64,000 bases of DNA from Norana najaformis (lineage: Eukaryota; Annelida; Clitellata; Crassiclitellata; Hormogastridae): assembly GCA_964023275.1 (NCBI GenBank), contig OZ029916.1, positions 18,058,150 through 18,122,149 on the forward strand, read 5' to 3'. Positions 1 to 12,900 of the stretch are shown here, piece by piece. A model generated the notes under the pieces. That model did not search any database and was not told where the DNA came from. It saw only the letters and a program-made list of their open reading frames with translations. Numbering within the stretch: the first letter of the stretch is position 1; every line of letters starts with the position of its first letter. A program made the translations under genes and the position numbers.

Positions 1-694
1 TTAGCACTTTATCTGGAACAACAGGACACGCAATAGAACAAAAACCTCAAAACACCAAAACAATCACTACAGAGCAAACTACAAATTCCTATATACAATA
101 TTTACAATGTTATTTGCAACTTGATTCAACCAAAACCTCCTTGAGGCAACAGCTGAAGTCACAACCATCAAAAGACTTCACCAAAATGTCAAGAATACCA
201 GTTAACAAGAAAGGAGTTCCCATGAACCAGACCGAAATACCTAACAGACCCACATCTACAAGTGTTCTGCCAGAAACCCCGTATACGATGAGGTAACCAA
301 ACAGAATTTATTTTACTCTAGAATAGGTAACCAATGCAATTTACGACACTGCACAATACCCTATCTACCTATAAAGAACTTATCACCCTAATACATGCAA
401 GCACAAAAATTCTTTTAGCAACCAACATTACCAAATTCAATAATCACGATCATTTATAAACGATCATTTATAATTGGTCTTAAGGAAGTTGCAACTGTAA
501 TGACTGCAAATAATAACTTCTACACTTTTCACAGTAAATAAATGAGGCCTTAAATTGAATACTGTCCTCCATTTATATCTACTCTTCTATTAAAATTTAA
601 AACTCAGTATCCCTATTAGAGTTTAATAAGTTAAAAAAATTGACTCTGTACTGATAGACAACCAGGAGGTGGGAGCAAAACCGTAGGCCGGCAG
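1..694. other. 5' flank, no resolved gene
   Basis: This is AT-rich sequence without a recognisable gene. One weak coding candidate lies at 186-292 on the + strand. An ATG with A at -3 opens 35 codons (starting M-S-R-I-P-V-N-K-K) that end at a good donor, AG|GTAACC. It leaves phase 2, whereas the first recognised exon of the downstream RhoGEF gene (3983) needs phase 1, so the two cannot join directly. It could be an upstream exon only if another exon lies between them. I do not recognise the peptide. Confidence 0.2.
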
Positions 695-815
695 AAATCA
701 TAATCATAATCGTAATTGTAATTCTGAGATTTCTACAGCGCCCAGCGAAAGCTGTGCCACGGGGACCAGCTTATTCACAGGCGCTGTAAAGCACCTCTTA
801 CTGACATGATCATGT
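695..815 (-). repeat. LINE family B 3' end (minus orientation)
   Basis: The stretch carries a tail of alternating cataat/cgtaat units followed by 'gatttctacagcgcc' and 'ggggaccagcttattcaca'. The same block recurs at 21485, 43640 and, in + orientation, at 9150-9225, where it follows a reverse transcriptase C-terminal reading frame. It is therefore the 3' terminus of a CR1/L2-like non-LTR retrotransposon, here 5'-truncated and reversed. Confidence 0.7.
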
Positions 816-982
816 CAACAAAAGCCACTAACAGAAAGCCGGGACACCTTCAGGCTCGGCTGGTCACGTAGAGATACTTGAGATACTTCGAGGCAACATA
901 ACACTCGGTTGACACGACAGACCAGACGAAGCACCAGATTTGTGAGACAACTAGAAGCGGATGTCGCACCTGAAAGACTGAC

Positions 983-1155
983 CTGGACCAGCTGAAAGGA
1001 TCAGTTGACCAGCTCAATGGAATGGTTGACCCACGGATCAGCATGGTTAGCCAGCTGAATGAAACGGTTGACCAATGGAATGGAACAATTGACCAGCTGA
1101 ATGGCTTGGTTGACTCACCACTGGAGGAAGCACCCTGCTGTGAGCCTTCCAACTA
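983..1155 (+). other. 21-bp (heptad-coding) degenerate tandem repeat
   Basis: Seven consecutive 21-nt units start at 983, 1004, 1025, 1046, 1067, 1088 and 1109. In one + frame each unit encodes a heptad of the form V-D-Q-L-N-G-M, with a hydrophobic residue at positions 1 and 4, and the frame ends with TAA at 1153-1155. This is the pattern of a short coiled coil. An in-frame TGA lies just upstream (971-973) and no splice context is obvious. It may be a relic of a transposon coiled-coil ORF or a gene fragment. I do not recognise the family. Confidence 0.45.
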
Positions 1156-1545
1156 AGGTCTGTCGTAAGACATTCTTGCGGCCGAGTGTCCATTGAACAA
1201 AACTCTCACAAGCCACCGTTGTACAAACGTTTTGCGGATGAGCCCCCTCCCATATGTTGGAGACTCGTTGTCTAGGGGTATCAGATGAAGGTGACAAAGT
1301 GTTTGATAAAGTCATTCTCTTCACGTTTGTTTTTTGACTCAAACTGACTTCTCTACTACACCAAATTCATCATTTATATACAATCATCGCCATACCTACG
1401 ACCCTCCCACCTACAAGTGCATCTCGTGATATTGCACGTGGCACTCGTCCCACCAAGTATCTACATACCTACCACACGTGCCACCTGCAACAGAATATAC
1501 AAATATACAAATGTAAAGTAAAATGTAAAGTATCCCATATCCCAC
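1156..1545. other. intergenic, nothing recognised
   Basis: Reading frames exist on the - strand but show no family similarity, no splice signals that join them and no repeat relationship to the rest of the window. Confidence 0.3.
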
Positions 1546-1559
1546 AAGTGGGACGTAAA

Positions 1560-1735
1560 CTCTTCTTCTTGGCCCTTGAGCTGGCAGTAGACAAATCCCA
1601 GTGTCCTGGACACAGGGCCAGTGCATCGCAGGACTTGTCATTTACTTCCCAGCTGATGCCTGTACCAAATTATATTTGTTGGTGACAGAGACATGTTATG
1701 TGCAAACAACTTGCCCAGAGGCGTTACACAGCATA
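1560..1735 (+). repeat. dispersed repeat E, copy 1
   Basis: The block beginning 'ggcccttgagctggcag' and continuing through 'aggacttgt' and 'taccaaatt' is shared, diverged, with 63050-63190 in the same orientation. The 63-kb copy ends in a tRNA-like B box when read on the - strand, which suggests a SINE or a short LINE tail. Function is not implied. Confidence 0.5.
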
Positions 1736-2912
1736 TATATATGGTATTTACATATATGCATTATTTTGCTTACCTTGCATTTCTTTGCCTTTCGTAGCTG
1801 TACCCTGACCTTTGGACCTTCTGTTATTCTAGGGTTGATGAACATGGTGTTATTACTTTGTTAATGTACATATTTATAATAAGAATAACAGTATATGAGA
1901 ATGGGCTGCAGTATAGTGTATATGTGTGTATTTGAGTATTCATCTAGACATTTATATAGGGCCTTTTAAGGCATTATCAAAGGATAGGGAACACATTGCT
2001 ACCTGGTGTAAGATGACTTGAAAATGTTCTTTTATCTCTGTCAGACAGAGCACATTTCTAAAATTTCAATGGTATATCGTTCCAAGATGACGGTCTAATT
2101 TGGCAGTTGTAGTGCATTTGAAACAGTGATATGGTGGTAAAGCTGAATGAAGGTAAAGGCCTAGTGATGCAACACCCAGGAGTGTGGCTTGTCAGTAGAG
2201 GGCATTGTGTGTTTTGTGGCCACTTCTTCCATGAAACTTTTCTCCCTCTGCATGCAGCATGTCACTGTTTCAGAAGGCTGTCAGCTAACTATACCAGTGG
2301 ATTATGTCTCAATTTGCTGCCACGCACGTGTTGATGACTTAGCATCACTATATTAGAAATGAACAGAACACAATTTTGACAAACTCTAGACCATGCATGG
2401 TGCTTTAGAACAATTATTTGGAGAGGCACAAGTGGTGCTATATAAATATGCAGTTGGAAGAATGGATGTAAATGTATTGCATTCCAATAACATTCCTATT
2501 GGTATTATTTAGCAAAAATCACAGATTCACTCCTTTTTACAGCTATGCTGACGGAGTTTTTAATAGCTAGATAGATTAGACTAGAATTCAGATGGGAATA
2601 ATGGCAGAAGTTCCTGTCTTAGACAACTGTGTAGTCTGTTTCAGAATGACAAGATAAGCCCTACCAGCAAAGCTCCAGTCTTGTCAAAACCTCTCCTCCT
2701 GGGCCTGGTCTACTATGCACTGTGACTCTACCTTTGGAAGGACCATGAATGGATGGGAATTAATTGTTTTGGTCAATCAATAGCACTGTGGGGGAGTTGT
2801 GATCTTTAAGAATTGGACAAGTTCCAGCATTTCTGGCTCCCTGTTCTGTAGTTTGCTGCCAGAACTTGATTGATAAAGTTAAGTGAAATAAATGAAGTTT
2901 TTTTGGGAGTAT
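1736..2912. other. intergenic, nothing recognised
   Basis: This is AT-rich sequence with only short random frames. I see no exon, RNA gene or repeat unit shared elsewhere in the window. Confidence 0.3.
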
Positions 2913-3172
2913 GTGATAGTCTAGTGGTGTGGGTAGCATACAGGACTGTTAAACACGAGGTTGGGGGTTCAAATCCCCACCAGAGCTGAAATTTGTTTCA
3001 AGATTTTGGCTCCACTTGCATGCCGTAGCTAACTCGGCTATAATGAGCACACTGACCATACACTGTCAGTGGGAAGATCAGCCTGCAAGGAAGAGGACTG
3101 GCCTGCTGCTCATATATGCTGAGGCTAAGAAAAATAAAGTTGTTAACACTTAGTACCCATGGGTTTGTTTAA
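2913..3172 (+). repeat. tRNA-derived SINE, family S1
   Basis: The head has RNA polymerase III promoter boxes: an A-box-like 'tagtctagtggt' and a B box 'gggttcaaatcccc' at 2965-2978. The body contains 'gagcacactgacc' and 'actgtcagtggga' and is shared with copies at about 9600, 16731, 25651 and, reversed, 28742-29005. The tail is adenine-rich. It is a typical short retroposon that depends on a LINE for movement. Confidence 0.75.
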
Positions 3173-3982
3173 GAACTATGTAATTTATGGACATACAGCT
3201 TGTTACAGGCATGGTGTCTATTCTCTGAGTTAATTACCCAAAATATTTGACATTTATCAGGGTGACAGCTAGTTATACCTGATCGTTTGCTTTGAAATGT
3301 CTGTAACATGATGAAAAATTTCCAGTAAAGCTAACTATCTTTATACTTTAACCTTTTGGTTGTGATATCTACCGGTTGGGCTCTTATAGAAGGCGTTTAT
3401 CAGTGAGATATTGTCAGGCTGGAGGGAGGGAGAGGTCTTGTGCCTTAATCTAGCCTAACTGAACTGTCTTCTTTGAAGTACAGTCTTCCTTTGTTTACCA
3501 AAAACTAACACCCCTTTGAAAAATTACTGGGGACTTAAGTTACTGCTGTTTATTACTCTGGTTGTTTTAAAAGGATTATGGTTTTAAAGTCAAGTCCTTT
3601 TGAGCCTCATATGTATTTCAACCCCATTTGTGGGATCATATTCTGAGTGTGAAATTACCTCAGTACATTGTTTGACATCAAAATCCCCAAGGAAGGGTAG
3701 TTGCAGTTTGAAATGATGTTGTATTTGAACAAGATCTTCTAAGAACCGAGAGGGATTACCTTTGCCTTACCAAATATGGTAATGGTGACTTGTTTCCTTC
3801 TGCAGCTAATCAACTGCAGTAGAGTCTCCTATAATGTAATATAATAGTTTTTGATATTATATATTAAATATGATATTTGTATTTCTGATAGCCAATAATT
3901 TTTAGGATAGCTTTGTTGGATGGTGAATATGTTGAAGTGTTTGTGGCTTATGTGTTTTACATTTTATCTGGTGTTGTTTCAG

Positions 3983-6900
3983 AGAGCAAAGCATTTCGCC
4001 GAGTGACATCTGATGGTTCTCTGATGGTGCATGAGTTGAGAGAAGGTCTCCCGACAATAAGACTTCCAGTCTCCATAACAGACATTGATGCTAAGGTGCT
4101 TCATTCGGGTGCTGTCATCTATCCAGGTACTTTTCCAGTCCATCTTCTTCACATAGCATTTCTTGTTTCATTTTTCTGATATTGGCATTACAAAATAGAA
4201 TGACAAAGACTTGTTCTGTCTATGCTGTTATTGGGTATTGTAATTGTACTTGTAATCTGACATTTATAAAGCGCCACTTCAAGAATAGACTCATCGGAGG
4301 GGAGGGTATTACCATGTTTTGTGAGGGTTTCACTCATGGGAGGTCCCCATCAAAGATCTGTCGTTGCAAAATCTTATTAACAACCATCAGAACGCTCTTC
4401 AGAGGTTTTTAAACAGTGCTGTGCTAAGTGCTTTGATGCATGCATACATAATTAATTAGAAAGACATTGCATGCAATCCAGTGAACTAATTTAAATAGAG
4501 TTTTGATATTGAAGAAGTAGGTTAATCAAAAAACTTTTAGATCTGAGTTGAGAACTTCAATGTCTAATCTAAGAAATTCTGTATCTGAGTTGAGAACTTC
4601 TGTGTCTAATCTGAGGACTGCTGTATATAATCTGAGAGCTTCTATATTTAATCTGCGAACTTTTTTATCATGACTAATATTGAATGGGACAACAACTGAT
4701 GGTTACTTGTAGTGATGTTGCAAAGACTGTAATATGCAATTTTCTTGGATGCTAGTGGAATGGGAATTTATTTATCTATTTATTTCTTGTATTTGTATAC
4801 ATAACGCTAGCTATCGACTAGGCTTGAGAGAATGATGCTAAGCAATTGTGCACTAAGTACAGAGGCCTATGCTTAAAGTTCGTAACGCTGACCGTCTCAG
4901 ACAGGCTCAAACCTGCATAATCACACTACAAGTCAAGCATTCAACCTATCAGCCACCACATCATCATGAGATTTTTTGCTATTTGTTTGGGTTTATCAAA
5001 CAAAATAATTTCACTCTGTTACTTAGTATTTTCGCATTATTATTTTGTCTTTTCACTTTATTGCTTTGTCTTTGCACTGTTTCTTTGTCTTTTCTTTACT
5101 GATTTTGTTACAATGACCTTTTTCAGCTTATACTGAAAATTGTGTATTGATTTTCTGATGACAGCTACAATTTAATTTTCTTGCTCTGTTTAGTGGATTC
5201 ATCAAAGCATTTAAGAAAGTCTTTGTTTGACTTTGACTTCTAAAAGTGAGTTTGTGTGTGTTTTGCGCTCTTGTGCACATGACAGGTTGTAAGGATGATA
5301 GCAGGCAGCCAATCATTATCTTATGCTGTCAAAATAAAATTTGGGCTGAGCAGAACAAGACGCAGTTAGCAAAACTACTGGATTACTTATACTATGTAAC
5401 CAGGTATTTTTATTGCAGTTTCTCAATTTTGTTGATTATTATTAATTACTAAATATGCTTCTGTACCCTTTGCAAACTGTTAACCAAATGTTAGTGGATG
5501 ATTTTATGTGTGTGACTTAACTCTATGCATAATGAACTGAATGAATGTGAAAAGTTATCTCATAAGGTCAAAGTTTGCTGTAGCATTATTTATTTGTGAG
5601 TATTTTAAATACTTTATAAAGTCAGAAACTAAGGAGGCATATCCAGGAAACACAAATTTCCCTCTGGAAACTGGCATATGTAGGGTCATTCATGTAAACT
5701 CTGGGTTACGAAAGGTAAAATATCAAAATTATTGATACTGTTTGTTTCTACGATTAATTCTGTTTTTGCGTGATGCATGCGTTTAGATTAGGTGCTTCAG
5801 CAGAAGATTGTTTATCACAGTTTTCTTGCCTGGGGATGCTGTTATTCATAGTTTTGTGTGAAAATTGTGTGCATAACCATTGGTTTATCTGAACTGTTAG
5901 AGAAAATATCAGATCTAAAGGCCTCGTACTGCTCATTGATGCTAGAAATGCAGAAGAAAATCTTGAGAAAGTGGTTGCTGTTGTCAATGCAACTAAGGTG
6001 AGCAATTTTGAGTTACCCTACTTTCTTCACTTAACTGTTCATCTGATCTTATCTGAAAACTTTTATATGCTGTTACCGTAATACACAAGGCTTTAAACCT
6101 ACTGTACATTCTCTGCATTTTACAAGACAAGCGCTGACCAAGTAACAGCCATAGGCCTTGTTTCAGAGCGACTCTTAGTTGAATCAACGTCCAGGTTCTA
6201 TGTTAAATGGGGGGGGGGGTCACAATGCCTTTCCAGGAGCAGATCCAGGAGCAGATCCAAAATACAGATGTCCCTCTGTAGCAACACCTTTTGGAGCTAC
6301 TTGTACTTCAAGTACCAACTTATGATGAGTTATAGTGAGGTCACATTCTAAGCAGCTAGCACCCGCCACCTTAGAAGTTACAGGGATGAACACTGAATTC
6401 TCAGTTTCACACCTGATGCACGGATTTTAAATGGGGATGCAGAATTAAATTGCTGACTTGAGAGTAATGTTTTAGCAACTATGAGAGGTTCTTAAAGGCA
6501 CTATATGTATGAATAGCCAGATACATGCATACAATGACTCAGGCTCCTGCGATAACATAATTACAGAAGATTTTACTAGTAGATTGAATTCAGTTACTGT
6601 TTTTCTTTTAATTTAATTGCATGTAGGTCAGGTCTTGACCTGATTCTGATTGGTGATCGCTTGTGCTTGACCCTGGGCAAATATGGTATTTGTTTTATTA
6701 ACCACTGGTCAGTTTTTCAGTGTCAAATGGAGATTCCTTAGTGCATTGCATTACTGCAAATGTTAGCCATCTGTTTGTTCTTTGCTGCCACCTGTGCAGT
6801 GTGTGTTTACTTTCAGGCGCATGTACAGGAGACGTTGAGCTGTGTGTACGTTGTGCTGGACCAAGCAGTGACGTCAAGTGATCTTTCATCCCAACTGGCA

Positions 6901-9900
6901 GATCTTCCATCTCACATCATAGATAAGGTAAGATCATTTTTGAGCTGGCTTTGATCAGTCTTATATATTTGCTTAACGATACCATTCCTGTATAAATATC
7001 AGTTTAATAGTATGGTCGTTGTGCATTGGATTATAAAAAGTAAATAGAACATTGTATTTATTTTTATTTTTTATTTTGATGTCAGTTGCAGTTTAATTAT
7101 TGCTTTAAGGAGTTATTGCCAGTGGTACCAGTACTGTCTTCTTTTTCTTAGTTGTTGTCCTTTATTCATAGATTGTAATCATCATCACTACTATGACCAC
7201 CACCATTACCATTATCATCACTTGCACTACTGCCATTTTTAACATCATCACCACCACTACTGCCACCACCTTCACCACCACTGCCATCACCACCACCACA
7301 AGGATGTTTAGATATTTTACAAGAATTGTTTTTTCCTCCGTTGGAGATTAAACTAAAAGTTACTGATCAAAATCTGTATAAATTACACTGTAGAGACTTC
7401 TCCAAAGTAGGCCTAATAAGCCTTCTTGTTTTGGCTAAACAGTGTTATATAGTATTGTTATAGAACATCTGCTGTTTTATAAATAAATGTTTCAAATTCC
7501 TGTTAGACAGAATATTTATCTTTAGTTGAGGCAATTATATAAACAGGTTTTAAAAGGTGTTTTTTTATGAGGCAGGCAAATAATGGGAGGGTGTTGTCCA
7601 ATGATGCTTGTGTGTGTTAAGTAACCTTAAGTCTGGTGGGTTCATTTACCCAACTTGGCCAGTGGAATGCCCTATTTAGTTTTTCTGTGGAAATTCCAGA
7701 TTCCTGTTTGTTGTCTCTGGTGGTTAGGGAGATTAAATTGCAGCAGCAGATGTGGATCAGCTTTATCTTAAATGATGCATGGAATATGTAGGGAGAAAAT
7801 ATCCAATTGTAATTGTAATTATAATATGACATTTATAAAGCGCCACTTCAAGAATAGACTCATCAGAAGCGCTCCCGACCCGAACCAGTGAGACCACTGG
7901 CAAATAATACAGACTTCAGGCGCTTGCGAAACTGCGGCAGAGACAAACTGAGGAATACTAGCCTGGAGCTCTCGGGAAAGGCGATTCCAGCTATTGGGTC
8001 CAACATAGGCAAAGCTTCTAGACTGCGCTGTAGCAGTGCGCATACGAGGGACAGTCAGAAGTCCAAGGGAGGCCGACCGGAGAGTGCTACGGCCTGGAAC
8101 CAAGGAGACGGAAATGCAGAAGTCCCTAAGATTTGATGGAGCAGAGCCAACGAGACAGTTACGCATAAGCGTTAGGATCTTGAACTGGATACACTGCTGG
8201 ATGGGAAGCCAGTGTAGAGTGTCCCGTATAAAGGAAGTTATATGGCCATACCTGGGGACACCTCCAATAAGACGGGCAGAAGCATTGAGAACAGATTGAA
8301 GCTTGGAAATATTGGCAAGTGAGAGTCCAGCAAAGATAGCGTTACCAAAGTCCACCCTGGTGCAGATAAGGGCATGAATTAGAGTAGTAACGGCATGAAA
8401 GGAGAGGTAGCGGTGGATGGTACGAAGCTGACGAAGGTGATAAAAGCATGAGCGGGAGACACTGTTCACATGATCGGTCAAGGAGAGTTCCCGGTCCAGA
8501 ACAACCCCAAGATCACGGATATTCTCAGCATGTGAAGATTTTCCTGTTGGCCTACACTAACAAAAGGCTAAGCTTGGACATTTCAAAGGTTCTTTGTACT
8601 AAGGAGAAACAACAAAGCAATGGCATTAATGCACTCATGCAGTTGACATAGCATCTTCAGAATCGTTCCATTGTTCCATTTATTAGTCCCCAAAGTCGTG
8701 CCACCACCTTGACTTGTCTTTGCCACTGGTGCTGCAGACTCCTGTTCTCATCCACTGGGCTTCAGCTCCTTGTACCCATCATTTGCTGATTTCAAATGAG
8801 TAATTCTTGCCATTTCATTGCCTTTGTTCCTTTGTGGTGGGCCGGGTCTTCTTGGTACGCTGAGGACAAAACCAGTGACAGTTTTTGCCTTCTCCAGTTC
8901 AGAAAACTGGTTATCTGACCCATCATACAAACTTACCTATCCCCTACCACTTGCAATTTCTGCATTGGCCTTTCACTCAAAACTGAAAACATTCCTCTTT
9001 CACAGATCCTCTCCTGGCTCCTGTTCTTCCTCTTATCCCTCTTTCCGCTCCAATCCCAAACATCCCCATCATAGCTGCCATGCCGTCTCTCTGCCTGACT
9101 CTTGACCTGGAACCGAACACTTTTGCCTGTCGATTTTGTTTTGACTGAGCTCTTATGAATAAGCAGGTCCCCATGACTTGGCTTTCGTTGGGCACTGTAG
9201 AAATCTTGGGATTACGATTACGAGAGAATGTTCATCAGCTATGACCCTCTCCATCAACAGAACAGGTAGACATGCACCTTCCACTGCCATCAAAAGGTTA
9301 ACAGTGACTGCCTTCTCAGTCTGTCCTGAAGAACTGTTGGCCCTCTCCATGCACTGTAATGCCATACATTACTGTACATTTGGGGTAACCTAACTGCAGA
9401 TCCTTGAAGATGCTCAAAGCAAGCTATAGAGGTCTGTGGTTGTACATTTATGCAGCAGAGCTAAGAAATCTCCCAAGGAGTTAAACACCTTGCAAACATT
9501 AGCCTAAACTGATCGAGACTTATCTACCAATGCACACAGCTATTCGTTGGACTAGGAATACTCTGAAAATCATTAAGATTAACAAATTAATTAGGCCACT
9601 TAAATTTTGTAAATATCTGTCAGTGGGAAGGTCAGGTGGCAGGGGAAGGGCTGCCCTCAACTGCCCAGGCTTAGAAAAATGAAAATGAAACCACCAACAC
9701 TTCATACCCATGACTGCCTCAGGGCTTGCTCAAGGGTCTGTTCTTCTCTCTTCTGCTGTCTAATCTAATCTAATTACTTCTGTAGCACCATTATCATAAT
9801 GAACAAGGCATGAGTCAATGGTCATTTCAAGTGATACCATTGTAATGAAATCATTATCATTGGAGAGGTTTAGCCCTTTCTGTAAAACTGCTGAACTGCT

Positions 9901-12900
9901 GAAACTCTGCTGTGACATAGTTCTGGTGTTCTGTATCCAGACTGTAACATTCAAAAATACCGATGAAGCAGTGAAAGCCTTTGGCAAGGATATTCTTCCA
10001 GTGGAAGTTGGTGGTTCCATGGTATTCAGTCAGCAGAACTGGGTCCAGTATCGCCAGGTATGTCTAACTGTTGCTTATACCGAAACCTTGTTGCTTGTTG
10101 AAACAGTTGCTTGTTGAAACCTCAGAGATACACAGAATGCATATATACACTTGTGAAGGCTTTTATATCATGTATGTTTGCATAGATTATGCATGTGTGT
10201 ATTTATGTAAACATGTATAGACGTTTAAACAGTACATATGTGCATATGTATACTACGTAAGTATGTATCTAATCTAATCTACTGACTTCTATTGCACCAT
10301 TTTAATGCCCATGGCATAAATTGATGATTGCTTCAAATGAAATCGTAATCAAAATCATAATCTGCTGGAGAAGCTAGGTTGAATTCCATTAGGTGAGAGA
10401 AACCAAAAGTTAGGCGGTGTTGGGCGACCAAGTTTAAAAAGACCTGAATGAAACCAAAAGAACTGACAGAACGAACAGAACTGGGCTGTGAATTCTAAAG
10501 CTTTGGACCGGCTACCAAGATTGCTTAAGAACCCAACACTGTTATGATATGAGGCACAATAAGAGTCACAGTGTCCACTGACAGTGCATTATATACTGGT
10601 ATGAGGGATGAGTATGGGACAGAAATAGGTTGATTTAAATTGGCTGATTTAAATGTAGTACTTTGTGAACTATAAGACAGGCTTTAAGCTGGTTTCTTTG
10701 TTCAATGGGCAGCTAGTATTATGAATACAATATGGGATTAATATGCTGATATTTAGGGTCTTTTTTATGGCTCTGGCCAGAGAGTTTTGAACCATTTGTA
10801 GTTTATGCAAATCTGAGTTAGTGATGCCAATGAGAAGTGAGCCACAGCAGTCAAGTTTGCTGGAAACTAGTATATTTGCTAGTGATATTAAGTGAGACTA
10901 AGGCTGTTTGAGGCAAATAAGGATCATCACTATTTGCTCAGGGCATGTTGGATTTAGAATTTTGTACACATTTATTCTTATTTGCAGAAAGTGGAATCAT
11001 TTGTACGGGACTGCTATTCAGCTGCCAGTTACCTTATTGCTGTGACTGAGGAGATGACGTGTTCAGATGAACTGCCAAAGTCGGTACGGGAAACTGAAAT
11101 AGCGCTGATGCAGCATGAGGAGAAAATAAAGAAAGTACTTAAGAGTGATTTGCTGCACAAGTTATGCAGTGATGGAGAGTCAGTTCTGAAAGAACTCGCA
11201 CAGGTGGAAGAGCAGTTCTCAAAATCTACAGAGCCTTGGTGAGTGATAATTTTGTTTAAAGCATTGTCAGGTTCATTGTTTGATTTCTTAGTATGATCTT
11301 TCGGAATAGGTATTGATGTAATGTTTGCTATGAGAGCTGATCTAAAGGTTTATTTGGTGATTTGGTTCATGTCACCACTACTGACTACAGAGTGACACTT
11401 AAACCGATTGGTTGAGCATTTACCTTGTTAAATTTTGTGCCATCTCTGTGACAGGTTCTGTGTTGGAAGTCCATAATGGATGATTGCTTAGTGCCACTAA
11501 CTGATGCTTGTCATTACTGGTGGATATTGGTGCTACATAAATGTAAAAAATAAAGTTTACTGCTGATAATCTAGCTGTTAATTGTATCTTTTTGTCGTTA
11601 TTGTGGTATGCCCTGACATTGACTACATTATACTTTTATTGGCCTTTTTTATTGGATTGAATTAAATTCACTTGATCTCCATTCTCCATGCTATTTACTT
11701 TGATAGATTCTATGTCTAATTAAGGTCAAAATATAAGATAAGCGCATGCAACTTCTGGATGTTGTTGCTGTTGTTGCATGTTCGTGGGAGTGACATGGTG
11801 GCCAAGCGGCTAATGCATCGACTTTTTACCTGGGTAGACTGGGTTTCAATCCCATGCCCACCATTTGAAATTGACATTGATCATGCTGTCAAAACATGCA
11901 TAACCTCGAAGACCATGTCTTCGATATGTGAATTAAGGTTCCAGGACCATGTAACCAAATGCAAAATTACTTTTTATTCTTTTCCAAAATGGCAGGCCTT
12001 TCAGAGTGCATATGTGTTGTAGATAATGCATTGGAAGATTCATTGAAAAAGCTTTGCTGGCAGGCAATTGATGACAGAGCAAGCAGAAATTTTTACCCCC
12101 AAGCATTTCAGAGCAAATACTTACATTGCTTTTAAACCATCCTGCAGTTGTACTTGCATTTAAGTTGCCTATCAGATGTATGGAAATTTTATGGAAATCC
12201 CTTAACAGCTTCTGTTCAATTTACTTATGCCTTTCACTGCATTAACAGTGTGTCTTGGTAAATACAAGCAATAGAATAGAGTACAGTGTTAGTTTTGAAT
12301 GCAGAGAATCAATGTGGCTTTCGATGTCATAGTATATGGTTGAGTGGTAATGCGTTGGATCTTCACCTTTACGTCTTTGGTTTGATTCTCAGTGCACCAT
12401 GTGAACTGTTGAGCTACAAATCTGTAAGTAAATGTTGTTGGATTATTGTATAGCACATGCACATCACTCAGGAGATGAATCAACCTCAATCTAATCTAAT
12501 CTGATGACTTCTACTGTGCCCTTGTGTTTTGCCCTTGGCATTGATCAGTAGCTGGTCCAGCGCTATAGAATTCACAGTCCAATTCTGTTTTTCTGTCAGT
12601 TCTTTGGTGTCATTCATCTCTATGGTCTTTAGTTTCTGGGATTTTGCAATAAATTTATGATGATTTTACAGTATGGAATTAATTCTGGTTGTTGTAGTGA
12701 GTCAGATGGTGCAGTGGGAGAACTCTTCCATCAGGTGCAGAATGCTGTCCTTCGTCTCGAAGAACTTGCCGAGGAGCGCCAGCAGAAGTTGGATGGATGT
12801 CTTCAGTTGAGGCAGTTCGAAGAGCAGGCCAGTCAGGCAAGTGAAATGTTTAGATGGGTTTTTTGACATGCCAGTCCTCAGTAATGTGGTGAATTTTGTA

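Larger units (their letters stand above)
3983..10057 (+). other. Sec14/CRAL-TRIO-like exons of the RhoGEF
   Basis: Four exons (3983-4126, 5903-5997, 6817-6927, 9941-10057) encode visible residues 1-155. The strand 'GLVLLIDARN', then 'CVYVVLD', then 'ILPVEVGGSMVFSQQNWVQY' follow the order seen in the Sec14-like domains of Dbl-family exchange factors (MCF2, TRIO, PLEKHG4), where an 'LP.E.GG....W...R' segment closes the fold. In relatives this domain binds lipid or regulates the DH domain; that role here is inferred from family knowledge. Confidence 0.75.

Noticed and set aside
186..292. Candidate first coding exon of the RhoGEF
   Set aside because: Its donor phase (2) does not match the phase needed at 3983 (1), and the peptide has no similarity to PLEKHG4 N-termini; kept only as a low-confidence note.
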